DNA from: Rhodotorula mucilaginosa | Taxonomy: Eukaryota; Basidiomycota; Microbotryomycetes; Sporidiobolales; Sporidiobolaceae | NCBI GenBank assembly: GCA_034406715.1 | Contig: CP137865.1 | Location: forward strand, 868,001 to 932,000 | Direction: 5' to 3' | Length of the DNA stretch: 64,000 nucleotides | In this document: positions 45,246 to 57,663 of the stretch, in pieces | How the letters are laid out: each line of letters begins with the position of its first letter | How positions within the stretch are numbered: position 1 is the stretch's first letter | Program-made: the position numbers and the translations under genes | The notes under the pieces: model-generated | Databases searched by the model: none | What the model saw: the letters and a program-made list of their open reading frames with translations, nothing else | Told to the model about the DNA's origin: nothing

Positions 45246-45945
45246 CGGCGCGAGCGTGCTAGCCTGCAACCGAACGAATCGTGCGACGATTCGGTCAGCG
45301 TTCGTCTCTCGTCTTCGGGGTCTCGTGGGTCCCTGAGGCGCGATCGAGGCTGGGCAGGAGGCGGCCCGAGCCTCCCGAGTGGCTAGTGAGTGAACGAGCG
45401 TACGCACCCGGATCGACCAGCCGCGTCGGTCGGGTTCGACTGCGCAGTTCGCACGCGAGGCAGGCGGGAACGCGCGAGAGAGCGAGAGAGAGGCGGCTCG
45501 AGTCGCAACCACGAGCGCAGCCCAAGTCGGGTATAGTCCGCCGGATACCTCAGCGCGCGTCAGAGCAGACTAGCTGGCGCGCGCTGCAGCACGGCGTCGA
45601 CTGCAAGCGAAGAGTCGAGGTGTTGCGAGTCCAAGGGGTGGGCAGATCTCCGTCGATTCGATGCCAATTTGCTCGTTCCGCGTGAGACGCGCGTTCGCGA
45701 CACTTGCAGTCTCCGCCGTGACCCACTCCTTGGCCCGGCCCTGGGGTCGTGCAGCGTTCCAACTGTACAGAAGTGGCCACTTGCAAGGCTCGCTCTGCCC
45801 GCCTCGGTGTCACGGTCGCGCACCAGCTCTCAGCTCTCGCTCGCAGGAGGCCTGCCGAGAGAAATTCCAGCCCTGGAGCCCCAGATTTTCCTTCAGCGGA
45901 TCAGACTTGAGTTTGACCGGGCCGCCTAGTTAGCGACGCCCACGT
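45246..45945. other. Long upstream region of the RhoGEF gene
   Basis: About 700 bp, GC-rich. It probably contains the RhoGEF promoter and leader, possibly with an untranslated exon. Both strands have open frames typical of GC-rich DNA; none shows recognisable motifs. Confidence 0.4.
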
Positions 45946-46362
45946 CTATGTAGTGGCGCGTTTGCGCCTGCAGCGACTGCATGCAAACGCTGGTTCCAGG
46001 AGCCTTCGATCCCGAGTGGCCACCACCGCTCTCAGGCTGGCACCCTGCAGCTTGGCAGCGTATAATACTGCTTGCGGGCTCGCCTTGCGCACGACGTCAT
46101 CGAAATCCTCTGCCGAATTCTTGCAGCAAATCCTCAATCCTGCCGATGAAGGATCGGTCTGCAAGAGCGTTGCGCGGATGAGGTCGAATGAGGCGGCGGC
46201 CTTTGCAATGCCCGGGTTCTCTTGACAGCACGGTCCGGCCATCGACAGCCAGCGTTCTCGGCTGAGCATCTTGCGACGAGCGCCACCGACGCTTGACCGA
46301 GACGACGCCGAGCTCGTGCCCTTCCTTGCTGGCTGCGCGCTTGTATTATAGTAGGATGCCAT
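45946..46362 (-). CDS. Hypothetical small ORF (138 aa), doubtful
   Basis: An ATG frame (MASYYNTSAQPARKGTSS) encodes a basic N-terminal half and a part with IRATLLQTDPSSAGLR and AEDFDDVVRKASPQAVLYAA, ending CSRCRRKRATT. It starts only 87 bp after the stop of the deubiquitinase gene on the same strand, tight for an independent promoter. A second frame on the same strand also reads plausibly (GRIEDLLQEFGRGF), so the ORF may be spliced differently, may belong to a 3' UTR, or may not be a gene. Not recognised. Confidence 0.28.
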   Translation of the reverse strand: MASYYNTSAQPARKGTSSASSRSSVGGARRKMLSRERWLSMAGPCCQENPGIAKAAASFDLIRATLLQTDPSSAGLRICCKNSAEDFDDVVRKASPQAVLYAAKLQGASLRAVVATRDRRLLEPAFACSRCRRKRATT

Positions 46363-46449
46363 GGGCGTGTAATATGTCAGAGGGAGTGCTTGATCTTACA
46401 GACAACACGCGCCTTGCGCCACCGAGGGAAACCCCCGCAGGCACGAAGC

Positions 46450-48867
46450 TCAACCCTCGATGACCCGCGGACGGTTAGCAGGAACGCCCTTGCCGTTGAC
46501 GAGCTGTCGCTGCTTCTTGTTCCGAGGCTTGAGCCTGCCGACGACGGGCAACTTGGGCCCTCCGCCTCCGCCTCCGCCACCGCCGGCTGTTCCTGCTGCA
46601 GAGACCGGCAGAGTCTGACCGGTTCGAGACTGGAACTGCTTGACCTTGTTCGGCGACATGAGAGACTTGATACCCGTGGTGGATGCAGAGACGAGGGCCG
46701 AAGTCGGGGTAGATGGCCGTGGTGGCGAAGAAGAGGAGGAGGGCGCGGAGGGAGCTGCACCGGCAGAGGTTGCGGCGGGCGGGAGGAAGGGGAATTGCAC
46801 CTTGACGGGCGGAGACGAGGCAGCGTGCTGCTGCTGTTGCTGATTCTCGTCGGCGCGATCGCGCCCGGCGGACGGATCCTGCGCCTGGAACGTGACCGGA
46901 GTCGGTCGGATCCGTTTCGGCGAAGGTTCGCCTCCTCGCGGGATCGGAGTCCCCGCGGCGGCGGTAGCGTTGGCGTCAGTTTTGCGGGCTTGCAGCGGGG
47001 ATGCAATGCCGTTCGGCTTCGGCGACGGCAGCTGCGGCGACGGGAACGATTCGCGCGGACGTTTCCCGTTCCCGTTGACCTTGACTGCGCTGCCGTTTGC
47101 GGTCGGGGCCGTCCCGTAGATGGCGCCCTTGAGCGCGTCGCCCTTCTCGCGAATGTAGAACAAGCAGTACGCGTCTCGGTCGCCGAGCACGTTCTGTGCC
47201 GGCATCGGTCGCACATAGTCGTCGTTCATGTCGTACCACTTGTCGTTGGCGGCGCGGACGTACGCCGTGTAATGACCAGAGTGGAGACCGCCGCCCGAGT
47301 GCAGCACGACACCGTACAGACGATACGAAGGGTTTTGTTCGGGCTGCGGGAAGGCGGGGTCAGTCTTCCGATGAATCGGTGCGCTTTCGTTGTTCGCGCT
47401 CACGTTGCTCATGTACGGGCCCAATCGCAGCGTCTCTTGATAGCTGATGACACCACCAGCCTTGCGACCAGTCGGCGTGAATCGCTTCAAGTGAACGGTG
47501 AGCACGAGCGGGGCGGCGTCAATCTTGAAGCCTTTCTCAGCGATGACGAGCTTCTTGCATCTGCGAGACCTTGTGATCAGCCTGCTGATCGAAGTCGAGT
47601 TCACAGGAAAGCCCGCTTACCTTTCGCACTTGTACTTGTTCTGACCCTTCAGGACGTCGACCCGCACCAGGTTCTCCAAGGCGTCCTTAAGCGAGCGGGC
47701 ACCGCCGAGGTCGAGCGACAAGTCGAGGATCGAGTCGAACGTGTCCGAGTTGTGTCCGCACTCTGTGCAGTGGACTCGAGATCGCAAACGACCGCCGAAG
47801 AGTTGGTGAACAAACGTTTGCTCCTTGAACTTTTGCTCGAGTTTGCTGCATGTGAAAAGAGCCGCCAAAACTCAGCATCGACAGACGACGGCCTGGCTTG
47901 GAAGAAGAAAGAGACTGACGGTGATGTGCCGAAGAGAGCGGCGGCTTGCAATGCGTCCATCAAGAATCGAAGGAACTCGTGCGCATCCTCTTGCCGGCCG
48001 AGGCGGAAGTGCTTTGCGATGTCTAGCGGGGACATACGATGAGTCGGGATCTCGCGCGCGCCGATATCAGCGATGGCTCACTCTTCAAGTTCTTCACGAC
48101 GGAATTGGGTTGGTACGACGAGTTTGGCCCGGTAAAGGACGCCTTGGCGCACGACCTCATCGAGCAGATCATGCAGAAGCCTTTTCGTTGCATGACCGGA
48201 CCTGCTCGGCAACGTTGAATTCCGGTCAGCATCCGCCCATTCACAGGAGTGTAGTGTGGAACTCACAACTCTTCGCGTCTGCGTGGAGGTTCGATTCAAG
48301 GTAGCGGACGAGCGGTGGCGTATGGAGGAGGACTTGCAACGCCGAGTTGAGGAAGCACGTGTTGCCGAGATTGCGCAGGCCGGCTCCGACCTTGTGCGGT
48401 CGTGGCCACGACACGGAAGTGTCGACAAGCGGGAACATGCGCCGTGAGGAGGAAGGGGCGTCTTTCGAGGCGGCCGGCAGTTTGGATGTCGAGGCGACGG
48501 GAGAGCCGTTGACGCTGGGGCCGGTGCCATTGACCGCAGGGCTTGACTTGGTCGCCGGCGGCTGTGCACGGTTGCCCGAATGAAAGGAGAGGAAGCGTGT
48601 ATCAGCTGACAGTCCCCAGCTCCGAGGATGCTGAGCACTCGCGCGCACCTTGACGTTGATGGGAGTGTACGGGATCGCGTCGTCGTCGGTCTTCCTCCTC
48701 GAGTCGACAAACTCGACTGGCTCCTCGAGCAGGCTCTTGAGCGTGAGCGGTTTCGCGGCCTGCAGCGAGTTGGTGAAAGCGCGACTGGCGGCGTCCTGCT
48801 CGAGCGCCATCTTTTCCGGATGGACTGTGCGGATCGGCTGCGCCATCCGAGTCGCCACTGCTGCCAT
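46450..48867 (-). CDS. Ubiquitin-specific protease, USP36/USP42-like
   Basis: Cysteine deubiquitinase. Starts MAAVATRMAQPIRTVHPEKM. The USP Cys box is GAGLRNLGNTCFLNSALQVL with HTPPLVRYL; a CMICSM zinc-type motif follows, then HFRLGRQEDAHEFLRFLMDA, FVHQLFGGRLRSRVHCTECG, SDTFDSILDLSLDLGG, and KCERCKK near 47,600. The His box is YGVVLHSGGGLHSGHYTAYV with the Asn/Asp of WYDMNDDYV. The order and QEDAHEFLR/FGGRLRSRV wording match the USP36/42 group, which in animals and in yeast Ubp10 is nucleolar. The C-terminus (~300 residues) is disordered, with GGGGGGGGG and a Lys/Arg-rich end KPRNKKQRQ, a plausible nucleolar signal. About 690 residues from six exons. Confidence 0.9.
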
Positions 48868-49157
48868 TACGCTCGGTCTGCCCGTCCTGCGGGTGTGTCG
48901 TCCTCGTGCAGCGCCGAAATGCGGTGCAAAGTTGACAAGTGCGTTTGCTGGTACTGTCGACTGGCGCTAGAGGGACAAGCACGCGGCCGAGTGTAGCACT
49001 GCAGCCCTGATTTGACACGCTCTGTGCCTGTTTACGGCAGCGCGAGTCGCGTGTGTTTGGCTGAACGAGAAGTCGACGCTCTCTGCGACGAAGCTCGAGA
49101 GCTCACCTCGCCGACCAACTCGACTTTCTCGAGAACCGCTAGGGGAAACGAGTGACC

Positions 49158-50424
49158 ATGCAGTCCATTCAAGAGAAACAGACTGTCATCCTCACAGGTG
49201 CGTCAAACGCCCAGGAGAGGCCGGGCGCTCGTTGACCTCTCCCCACCTTTGCCGCCGTCATGACGCAGGTGCTTCCCAAGGCCTCGGTTTCGCTACCCTG
49301 TGAGTGTTCGCTGCAGTCCTTCAACGTGCTCGAAACGCGCTGATCCCGAGCCTCCCCGACAGCGAAATCCTGCTCAAGGCTGGGGTCAACGTCGTCGCGT
49401 TGCAAAGGACCGAATCGGCCCAGTTGACTTCGCTCGCCGACACCTACCCGGGAGTCCTGATCATCTCCAAGGGAGACGTCAGCAAAGATGAGGACAACAA
49501 GGCGAGTCCAGCCTCGGTCCGGGACGGCGAAGAGTCACTGAGAGCTGACGCTCGTTGTTTCTCAACAGGCCGCTGTCGAAGTCGCAATGCAGTCGTTCGG
49601 ACGCCTGGATGCTTTGATTCGTGCGCAGACCCGAGACGAAATATTTCAGAATGGTGTCCGACGCTGACCTACCCAAACTGACTGCAGTCAACGCCGGCCA
49701 GATGGGCCCGCTCGCCCCCGTTTCCGCTCTCGGCGGACCCGCCCTCGAAGGCGTCAAGGAGCTCTTCGAGGTCAACTTCTTCTCCCTCATCTCGATCATC
49801 TCGCATGCGTTGCCGTACTTGCGGCAAGGGGAAGGGAAAGGGGGGCTCGCGCAGGACCAGCCGGCAGGGCGGATCGTCCTCGTCAGTTCGGGCGCGGCGA
49901 CCGGAGGTGTGACCGGGTGGGCTGCGTACAAGTAAGTCTTGCCATCGCCGCCGCAAGAGGCAGCCTGGTAGACTTTGCTGACTCTGGCTGACTTTGCCCT
50001 GGACGATTCTACCCGCAGTGCTTCCAAGGCTGCGATGAACTCGCTCGGGCGGACACTCGGCAACGAGGAGAAGGAGGTCGTGACGGTCTCGGTTCGACCT
50101 GGCACTCCCAACACAGATATGCAGACCAAGATCCGCGAACTCGGTGCGTCCCTCCTTCGCACTCCTCGTGATGGAGAGCCAGTTCAGCTCCAGCCGCCAC
50201 CCCGAATTCTGACAGCAGCGTTCTTCGATTTTGCAGGCGGCTCTGTTATGTCGGCATCTGATCACGCGCGCTTCATGGGCCTGCACGAGCGGGGCGAGCT
50301 GCTGCCTCCTCACGAGCCGGGCGGTGTCCTCGCCGGACTCGCGCTCAAGGCGCCGCCGTCGATGAGCGGGACGTTCGTCAACTGGAACGACGAAGAACCG
50401 AAAGCGCTGCAGCTCAAGCCGTAG
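49158..50424 (+). CDS. Short-chain dehydrogenase/reductase (classical SDR)
   Basis: NAD(P)-dependent oxidoreductase; substrate unknown. Starts MQSIQEKQTVILTG. The Rossmann Gly motif TGASQGLGFAT is assembled across the first two introns; the 30-nt exon ends in CCCT before GTGAGT. Next come VNVVALQRTES and, across further introns, AVEVAMQSFGRLDALI joined to LNAGQMGPLAPVS. FEVNFFSLISIISHALPYL and RIVLVSSGAATGG follow, with catalytic AAYNASKAAMN (YxxxK). VSVRPGTPNTDMQ is the post-catalytic PG motif. Seven exons, about 260-270 residues. The intron 49502-49568 begins with GC (GCGAGT). The closest style I recall is the yeast YIR035C/sepiapterin-reductase-like group. It is divergent from the deubiquitinase gene (290 bp apart). 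Confidence 0.88.
49502..49568 (+). other. GC-AG intron in the SDR gene
   Basis: GCGAGT donor and CAACAG acceptor with a CTGAC site. It joins DNK to AAVEVAMQSFG in frame; the nearest GT (GTCCAG) does not preserve the frame. Confidence 0.75.
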
Positions 50425-50638
50425 ATGATGATCACCGTTTTCTCATTGTGTATAGAGGACTCTGGACTTTGCAAAGCGCCACGGATTCCAGCGCGCCGCG
50501 CCAGTTGTCATCTGCTTTTTGGCCGAATCCGCGTGCAGTAACCACAGCACACGAGCACGAACGAGGCGGAGAGCAGATTGACGACACAGCTGCCTCAAGA
50601 TTGGATCGCGGCCACGGTCGATGCAGTACCCGCCGACG

Positions 50639-52729
50639 ATGACGACTCGACCCTCACGACGACGGCTGCTGTCGCCGCCAAAGACGGTGCTGCCGCGCAA
50701 TATCCGCCTGCGATTCAGCGCCAGCTTCTTCTGCCTCGGGACTCTGAACAATATCGTGAGCGCGGACTCCCCTACTTGGCGTCAATGACCGCACCGTGGC
50801 CCCCTTCCCCCGGTTGAAGTGGGGCGCAGTTGGACGACTTCATGCTCCCCATAGCTTGCAGGAGACGCGGGCGTGACTGACTTTGCAGAGACTATAGATC
50901 TATGTCGTTATTCTGAGCGCGGCGCTCGACCTCGTCGACCAAGCCAGTACACCAAAGGTGCGGTTCGTCGGCCAGCATCCTTCGATGCAGGCTCGCATGA
51001 GGAGGACTATTTTGACGCATGTCTCTTTCTTCAGGGAATCATCCTCTTGGTCAATATCACGCCGGCCTTACTCGTCAAGATTGGGTGGCCGTACTTTGTG
51101 CACGGCGCGCCGCGATACGGCCGAAGGGTCGCTTGGTGCAGCCTCCTCAGCTTCATCGGCATTCTGGTATGCATGCTTCTCTGCTGACGTGCAGGCTAAT
51201 CGACTAACCCACCACTTGCAGATCGTTGCGACCTCGCACTCGCTCCTACCGCGCCTCTGCGGAATCGCGATCGCCTCGTTCTCGTCCGGTCTCGGCGAGA
51301 TGACCTACCTCCAGAAGTCGACTTTGTACGGCTCCCTATCTCTCCCAGGTCGAGGGCAGGAAGACTACGGAGGGACGGCCGTCGGGTGGTTCTCGAGCGG
51401 GACGGGAGCCGCAGGGATCGGCGGCGCCGGCTTGTGGTGGGTCGTGCGTGGTCTCGGAGTGAAGGAGGGCCTCCTCATCTGCTCGGTGCGTGATTAACTC
51501 TCGCTATGCAACGAGGGGCGCAAAAGCTGATCTGCTCGACGACGACCAGATTCTCCCAGTCTGCATGGCCGCCAGCTACTTCCTCCTCCTGCCGCGACTG
51601 TCCGTCTTTGCCGCGATCACCCAGTCCTTCAGCAGCAATGATAGAGCCGTCTCGAACGCTCCATACTCGGCACTGGCTGCGACTGACGATTCGGAAGACG
51701 CGGGACCGGAAAACGGCGACGTCATGTCTCCGCTAGTCGGGGCCGACGCGGCCGAATCGGACACCGAAGAGTTGCTCGAGACGCGAATTCAGGCAACACT
51801 GCCGAGCTTGACAACCAGAGAAAAGATTGAACTGGCCAAGCCGCTCTTCAAGCGCTACATGATCCCGCTGTTCTTTGTCTACCTCGCCGGTCAGTCCTTC
51901 TCTCCTTCTACTCGGCTGTCCGTTTCGGCGCCTCTGTTGCTGACCTGAGCGCCGCTCCCAGAGTATACGATCAACTCGGGCGTTGCGCCGACCTTGTTAT
52001 ATGAAGTACCGACCAAGCAGGACGCGCCGGTACTCGCCTTGGCGATCAAGAATCTGAGAGACTACTACCCGTGAGGTTGAATGCAGCGCTGGAGATCGTC
52101 TCGCTCACGACTGACTTACACCGTCTGCCAACTTTTGACAGCCTGTGGCAGCTGTTGTACCAGACATTTGTGTTTGTCTCGCGGTCGTCCCTGTCGATTC
52201 TGCACCTCCCTCCCCTTCCTCTCGCGCTCTTGCCTCTCCCGACCATCTTGCAAGTCGCCATCCTCGTCGTGACGACCTTTGAGTCCGCGACGTCCTTCCT
52301 CGTCGCGCTCTTTGGCGAGCACGGCGCGACCTGGTGCACGGCGCTGCTCGTCTGCTGCGAGGGGCTGTGCGGCGGCGCAGCGTACGTGAATGCGTTCCAT
52401 CGTCTCGCCACCGACTCTGGAGAGGATCAAGACGACGACGACGACGAGCTCGCCGAGGAGGAAGAGGTTGCCGGGCTGGGCAAATCGAAAGCGCGCAAAG
52501 ATCAGGAGAAGGAGTTTGTGCGTCTGCCAGCTCCCTTATCCGCCCAACGCCTCCTCGCATCGAGCAGCTTACTGATTTCGACGCATCGCATATGCAACAG
52601 CAAATCTCGTCGGTCGGGTACGCAGACACGCTCGGCATTACTTGCGCGTCGTTCCTGTCGACTGCGCTTGAACCGCTGTTGTGTCGAACACAGGCTGCGC
52701 GAGGACGGACATTCTGCAAGGAGTTGTAA
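50639..52729 (+). CDS. BTN1: Battenin, CLN3/Btn1 family lysosomal/vacuolar membrane protein
   Basis: Multi-pass endolysosomal membrane protein; human CLN3 loss causes Batten disease and yeast Btn1 affects vacuolar pH and basic amino-acid balance. The ATG at 50639 gives MTTRPSRRRLLSPPKTVLPR then FSASFFCLGTLNNI, the conserved first helix. Exons continue YVVILSAALDLVDQASTP, ILLVNITPALLVKIGWPYF, ISFSSGLGEMTYLQ-type helix text (ASFSSGLGEMTYLQ), GWFSSGTGAAGIGGAGLWW, a cytosolic loop rich in Asp/Ser, MIPLFFVYLAEYTINSGV (a CLN3 hallmark), YYPLWQLLYQTFVFVSRSSL and VCCEGLCGGAAYVNAF. The C-terminus is VGYADTLGITCASFLSTALE and ends FCKEL, as in CLN3 proteins. About nine exons, roughly 480 residues. Confidence 0.93.
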
Positions 52730-53003
52730 GGTATCTCTGTTGTGGGTCATACATCATCAAGACTCTGTGCGCTGCAGCGTAAAAAGTGAGTGCGGAAGCA
52801 GGAACGGGCGCTTTCACGTGTCAGCGGTTTGGCTTCCCCACGATCTCCCGAGGCTCGCCTCTTTGTTCGACTCGCCTCAACTCGCCTCAACTCGCAGCGC
52901 TTGACCGGCAGACACAGCGAGTCGAAAGGTGCTCCCTGTGGGGCTGTCTCAGGCTGCGCAGCGCTCGCCCTGACGCCGTACTCGTCGAGCAAACTTCGTC
53001 GGA

Positions 53004-56000
53004 ATGGAGTCAGTCGCGTCACTCGTCGACGCTCACAACACCGCGCACGCGCTCGTGCCTGCGTTGGGGAACGCCACAGGACAGCCAGGAGCCGCCGAGT
53101 CGGTCCGCGCACTCGCCGCGCCCCTCGCCCAGTCTATAGCGAGGTCTCGGATCTCGTCTGCGCCGACCTTGTTGCCCGCTCATCTCGCCCAACTCGTCAC
53201 CGCCCTCTCGCTCGCAGCGCGCGTGTCGCTGAGAGCGTCGGCTCTCTTCATCGAGGCCATCGTCGAGACGCTGCAACGGGGCACGGCGACCGGCTTGGGC
53301 GTGACTCGGAGGGCACTCATCGCCGCCGTCGGGAGCGCGCGTGCCTTGCACTACGTCAAGCAAGGTCTCGACTGGAGCGGCCGGGCAGAGGATGGGACCA
53401 AGATCGAGTAAGTCCGCGCCGTCTCGCCGCTCGCGACGCAACCGTCAGCACCTTTTCGGCGGAACTCTGGCCTGACTGGTGAGGACAACCCTGAACGCGG
53501 GCAGAGACGCGTTTCTGCAGATTCTCGACAAGTACACGAACCTCGGGATCTACCTTGTACGTTGCCAGGCATGTCAGCTGGTCCGGCGGTCGACAGGGAG
53601 CTGACCGCGCGCACGTACTGCTTCAGATCCACCACACGTTTACTCTTGCCGAGCTGTTCACCATGTCGGGTTTCTACCTCACGCTCAACACGATCCAGAC
53701 GGGATTCCATGCCGCCGAAGAGTCGGTCCGCATGTTCGACTCGATACTCGGCTCGAACGAGTCGTCGCGCGCCTTGTCGTCGATCATTACCCTGGTCCGA
53801 ACCGAACTCACGCGCGAAGACTCCCGGTTCGGTCCGACAGGTCTGCTCGCCGAGCAGGATCGCGAGACCGAAGAGAAGCAACGCAAGAAGGGCACCATCA
53901 GCAGTCTGACGGCGCTGACGAAAGCCTTGACGGCCTTCGCGTGCTTGCAAATGGCGACGCATCGCCGGACGCTGCGCGAGCTCAAGCAGCGGGTCGTCTA
54001 CGACTGCACGGTCGTCATAGATCGTCAGGAAAATACCGTACCATCTCATCAAGAGCAGGACGCTCCGTCGACGTCCGCGGATCTGCAGTCCGCGACCGCC
54101 CCATTGCTTCGTTCGCCACTCGTCGACCCCACGCCCAATTTCGCGGGCAAATACGCCGGTCCGCCGAATCCACCTCGCCGAGGCTACAGTGCTACTCTCT
54201 CTCCGATGTCGCCGCTGGATGCCTTGCCGAACGAGGACGAGACGCCTCGTCCCTTGGGCACGCACCGCCGGACCTCGTCGGCGACGTCGATGATCACGCC
54301 GGCATACTCGCCCGGTCTGGCAGGCCCTCTTCCGCGATCAACAAGCTTCGGCCATCGAACTTTCGATGACCACATCCTCACCGACGTGCGAGGCAAGGTA
54401 GAATCGCGCACCGCCTCGATCCGCATGCGGTCGCGCGATTCCTCGATGCCTTCGAGCCCTAGCCGGAGCCGTCGCACGAGTGTCGCGTTCGATCTCGCAG
54501 GACTCGGTCTCAGTATGACTGCCGAACGTCCTCGTAATGACCGCGATGCCGATGCGATATTCGACGCGAGGCCCGAGAGCGAGGTAACCGAAAAGTTGTC
54601 TCGACTGTGCGGTTCGCCGATCACCTCTCGCAGCCGTGCAGCTTCCCACGGCGGTCACCTCTACGACGAGGAGCAGATCACACAGGATCTCGGCGACGAC
54701 GCATGTATGTCGTGCGACGAAGAGGTCGACATGACCGGCGACATTGTCGAAAGTCTCCCACCCGAGGTCCAGGCTATTCTCGACGAGCTGGAAGCTCAGT
54801 ATGCGGCAGCAGACCGCTCGACAGCGTCCACTTCATCGTCAGGCGCCGCTACGTACTGCGTCGATCCCGTGTATTCTAGCGGGACCCACGTCGTTCAGAC
54901 TGCCGGAGGCGACTACTCATTCGAGATCGAGATCGAAGAGACGGTCACAACCATGACGACGACCGTCCGAACGATCGAGCCGGTTGGCGAGGACAAGGTG
55001 GTCAGGCGCGAGACCAAACCACGGCTCAACCGAAAGCAACTCGAAGCCGACTCGGGATCGGATCCACCCGGGGGCAGCAGTGCCCGGATGGACGTCGACG
55101 ATGTCGACGATGCCGGCGACGAATACGAGTGGATCGAGATCCCGAGCAGGAGGTCGTCAAAGTCCCCGCGGCGGCCGCAGCCCGGAGGACAAGATTCGGA
55201 GGGACACGGTGCCGCCGCCGAATCGGGTTCGACAATCGACTACGGGAAAAGAGACAGCCCAAAGCTGCAGGTGCGCCGCGATCGTCTCTAAGTTCCGGCG
55301 ATAGTCCGACACCCTGATGTCGCCTCTCTTCGGGCAGATTGTGCTCTCGTCAATGACGAGCAAGCTTTCCCACCGTCAACGTACAGTCCGTCGCGTGACG
55401 CCGGAGCTTCCAGGCGCCAGCATCGTCAAGTCTCTCGAATTGCGACCGAACATCTCCGGTCAGGCCGTACAAAAGAGACGACGGGCTGGTCCGTCTACGG
55501 AAACCAGTGGCCGCTCCGACATTGAGCTTGCTGTACCCATCCTCCCCGCATCTTCGCCGCCTTTGCCTCGAGGCAAGGCCAAGTCTGTCCTACGCGCCTT
55601 GAGGAAACCCTTCCGGAACGAAAAGGGAAGCTCTTCACGGGGATCGGGAGCGACCACGCCGGTGAGCCCGAGCCCTAGACCCGCAATCGCTATGGACGAC
55701 GGTCCTCGGACGTCGAACCTACCCATGGCTCAAGACGATTTCGACCACCGGCGCATGACTTCTACCGATGCAACGGGACCAAGTCAGCCTGCTGCCCTCT
55801 CACCTCAGGCTCCAACGTTCACCGCCTCGCTCAATGACGAGCCGCCTCCGGCGCAACGACCGGATCGACCCCGCCACTCCGCCTCTATGCATACGCTGCG
55901 CTCGACCTTGACGACGACGTGTCGAGAAGCGTCTCTGCCGACTGGCGTCCCGGAGCCGAAGAGCGGCAACTTCCCGCACCAGCATCTCGTCAGCAACCTG

Positions 56001-57663
56001 CAGCACTTCGCCCGTTATTCGAGCGCGGCCTACGGTCAGAGCTTCCTACGGATTTTCGGTATCGCCAAGCACGAGTTCAAGTTCCCGCACACCGAGATTC
56101 ACGCCAACAATCACGCTTTCGCGCACCACGTCGGCATTCACGTCGAGGACATCCTCCTCTCGTCTTTCACCGACCCCGGACCGACCTTTGAGACGGACAA
56201 GATCTCTCAGATCGTCAACTATGGTGAGCACGGGGACGTCCAGTCGCGTCGAGGGCTCCCGAGCTGACGGACGAGACTTTTACAGTCGCGGTCGACCATT
56301 CCGTCAAGGCCGTCGTGCTCGCCTGTCGTGGTTCACTCGGTCTTGCCGACATCTTGACAGATCTCACTTGCTCTTACGAGCCGATTCCGATCCCTGATGG
56401 CGACCCCGACGGGACATACTACGTCCACAGCGGGATGTATTGCTCCTCGACTACCTTGCAGCGCGGCACCGTGCACGACGTTATCGCGGACGCCCTTGCC
56501 AAGTATCCTGAATACGGTTTGGTTCTTTGCGGACACAGGTGAGAGTTGCAACGCCATGTGTGACCGCGTGGCTGACGCTGACCTATTGCGGATCGCTTAG
56601 TCTCGGCGGTGGCGTGGCCAGCCTCCTCTCGATCCTTTGGTCGACGCCTTCGCCCGCATTTCGGCAGCACGTCGACGGTCTGGGAGGCCCGAAGCGCGCT
56701 GTCGACGACTTCCCGCCCATCTCGACTCCCTTCGTGACGAGTTTCGCTTCCGGTCTTCCGCCTGGACGGCCGATTTCGTGCTATACTTACGGCGTGCCTT
56801 GCGTCGCTTCTCCTGATCTGGTCGCCTATTGTCGCGGTCTCGTCATCTCGACGGTGCACAATTACGACATCGTCCCGACCCTTTCGCTCGGCGTTCTTCG
56901 CGACTTTAAAAGCATGGCGGTGGGCTTTTACGCGGAGCAAGGTCTTTGCGAAGAAATCGTCGGCCGCGTTATCGGACTCTACCGAGGCACCTCGCCCACT
57001 CCCGGAGTCAGCTCGGCAGATCGACAGACGCCTGGACATTTCCCTTCCTCTCTGAACTCGGAGACGCAACATCCCAAACTTGATTCGGCTACCGACCCCG
57101 CCGACGAGTCGCGAGACGTTGCTCTCAGCACCGACGAACTGCGAGCCGGACGAGGTACGAACAAAGCCGTCGAGCCGGCGTATCGGGATCCCAACTTGCT
57201 CGGTTCAGATCTCATCGCGAGCGACGTCGAGCTGAGCAACTGGCTCTGGAGCTTGCGCACGACCATCCGCGCAAGCAGCGACAACGAGAAGCTGTACCCT
57301 CCAGGTGTGTGATCGATTGAGGAAAGTGCGTGAGTGAGCGACCGCCGATCCGTCAAGTTGATCTCGCTCCGCAACAGGCACGGTCTACGTCGTGGAGAAC
57401 TACGGCGTCTTCATCGCCGGCGACTCGAGCAGCGCTCTGCCGCATCCTCGTCGGGAAGGGCGCCGCGTGCTGCTTCGCGCGATCGACGATGTCGAGCGTC
57501 GCTTCTCGGAACCAGTGTTCAGCCGGACGAGTAAGTCGACCGCAACAACCGTCGAGAGGAAGTTTCATTGACGCCTTGTCGTCCCTTATACACAGTGCTC
57601 AGCGATCACTCCCCGGCTGCTTACGAGATCAACTGCGACCTGCTGGCTGCAGCCGTGATGTGA
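53004..57663 (+). CDS. Large class-3 lipase (DAG-lipase-like)
   Basis: Alpha/beta-hydrolase of the lipase-3 family, predicted to cleave diacylglycerol or related lipids at a membrane. About 1,380 residues. An N-terminal helical domain (MESVASLVDAHNTAHAL; LHYVKQGLDWSG; ILDKYTNLGIYLIHHTFTLA; MSGFYLTLNTIQTGFHAAEE) is followed by ~600 disordered Ser/acid-rich residues. The catalytic part starts LQHFARYSSAAYGQSFLRIF. KAVVLACRGSLGLADILTDL leads to the nucleophile elbow LVLCGH|SLGGGVASLL, split by an intron just before Ser. The acid is in VHNYDIVPTLSLG. The His is in MLSDHSPAAYEIN, in the last exon. About eight exons. The CRGSLGLADILTDL wording is that of DAG-lipase-type class-3 enzymes. Catalytic residues all present. 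Confidence 0.88.

Noticed and set aside
53351-54265. Long minus-strand frame antisense to the lipase gene
   Set aside because: An echo of the GC-rich codon pattern of the true gene; Arg-rich with no motif.
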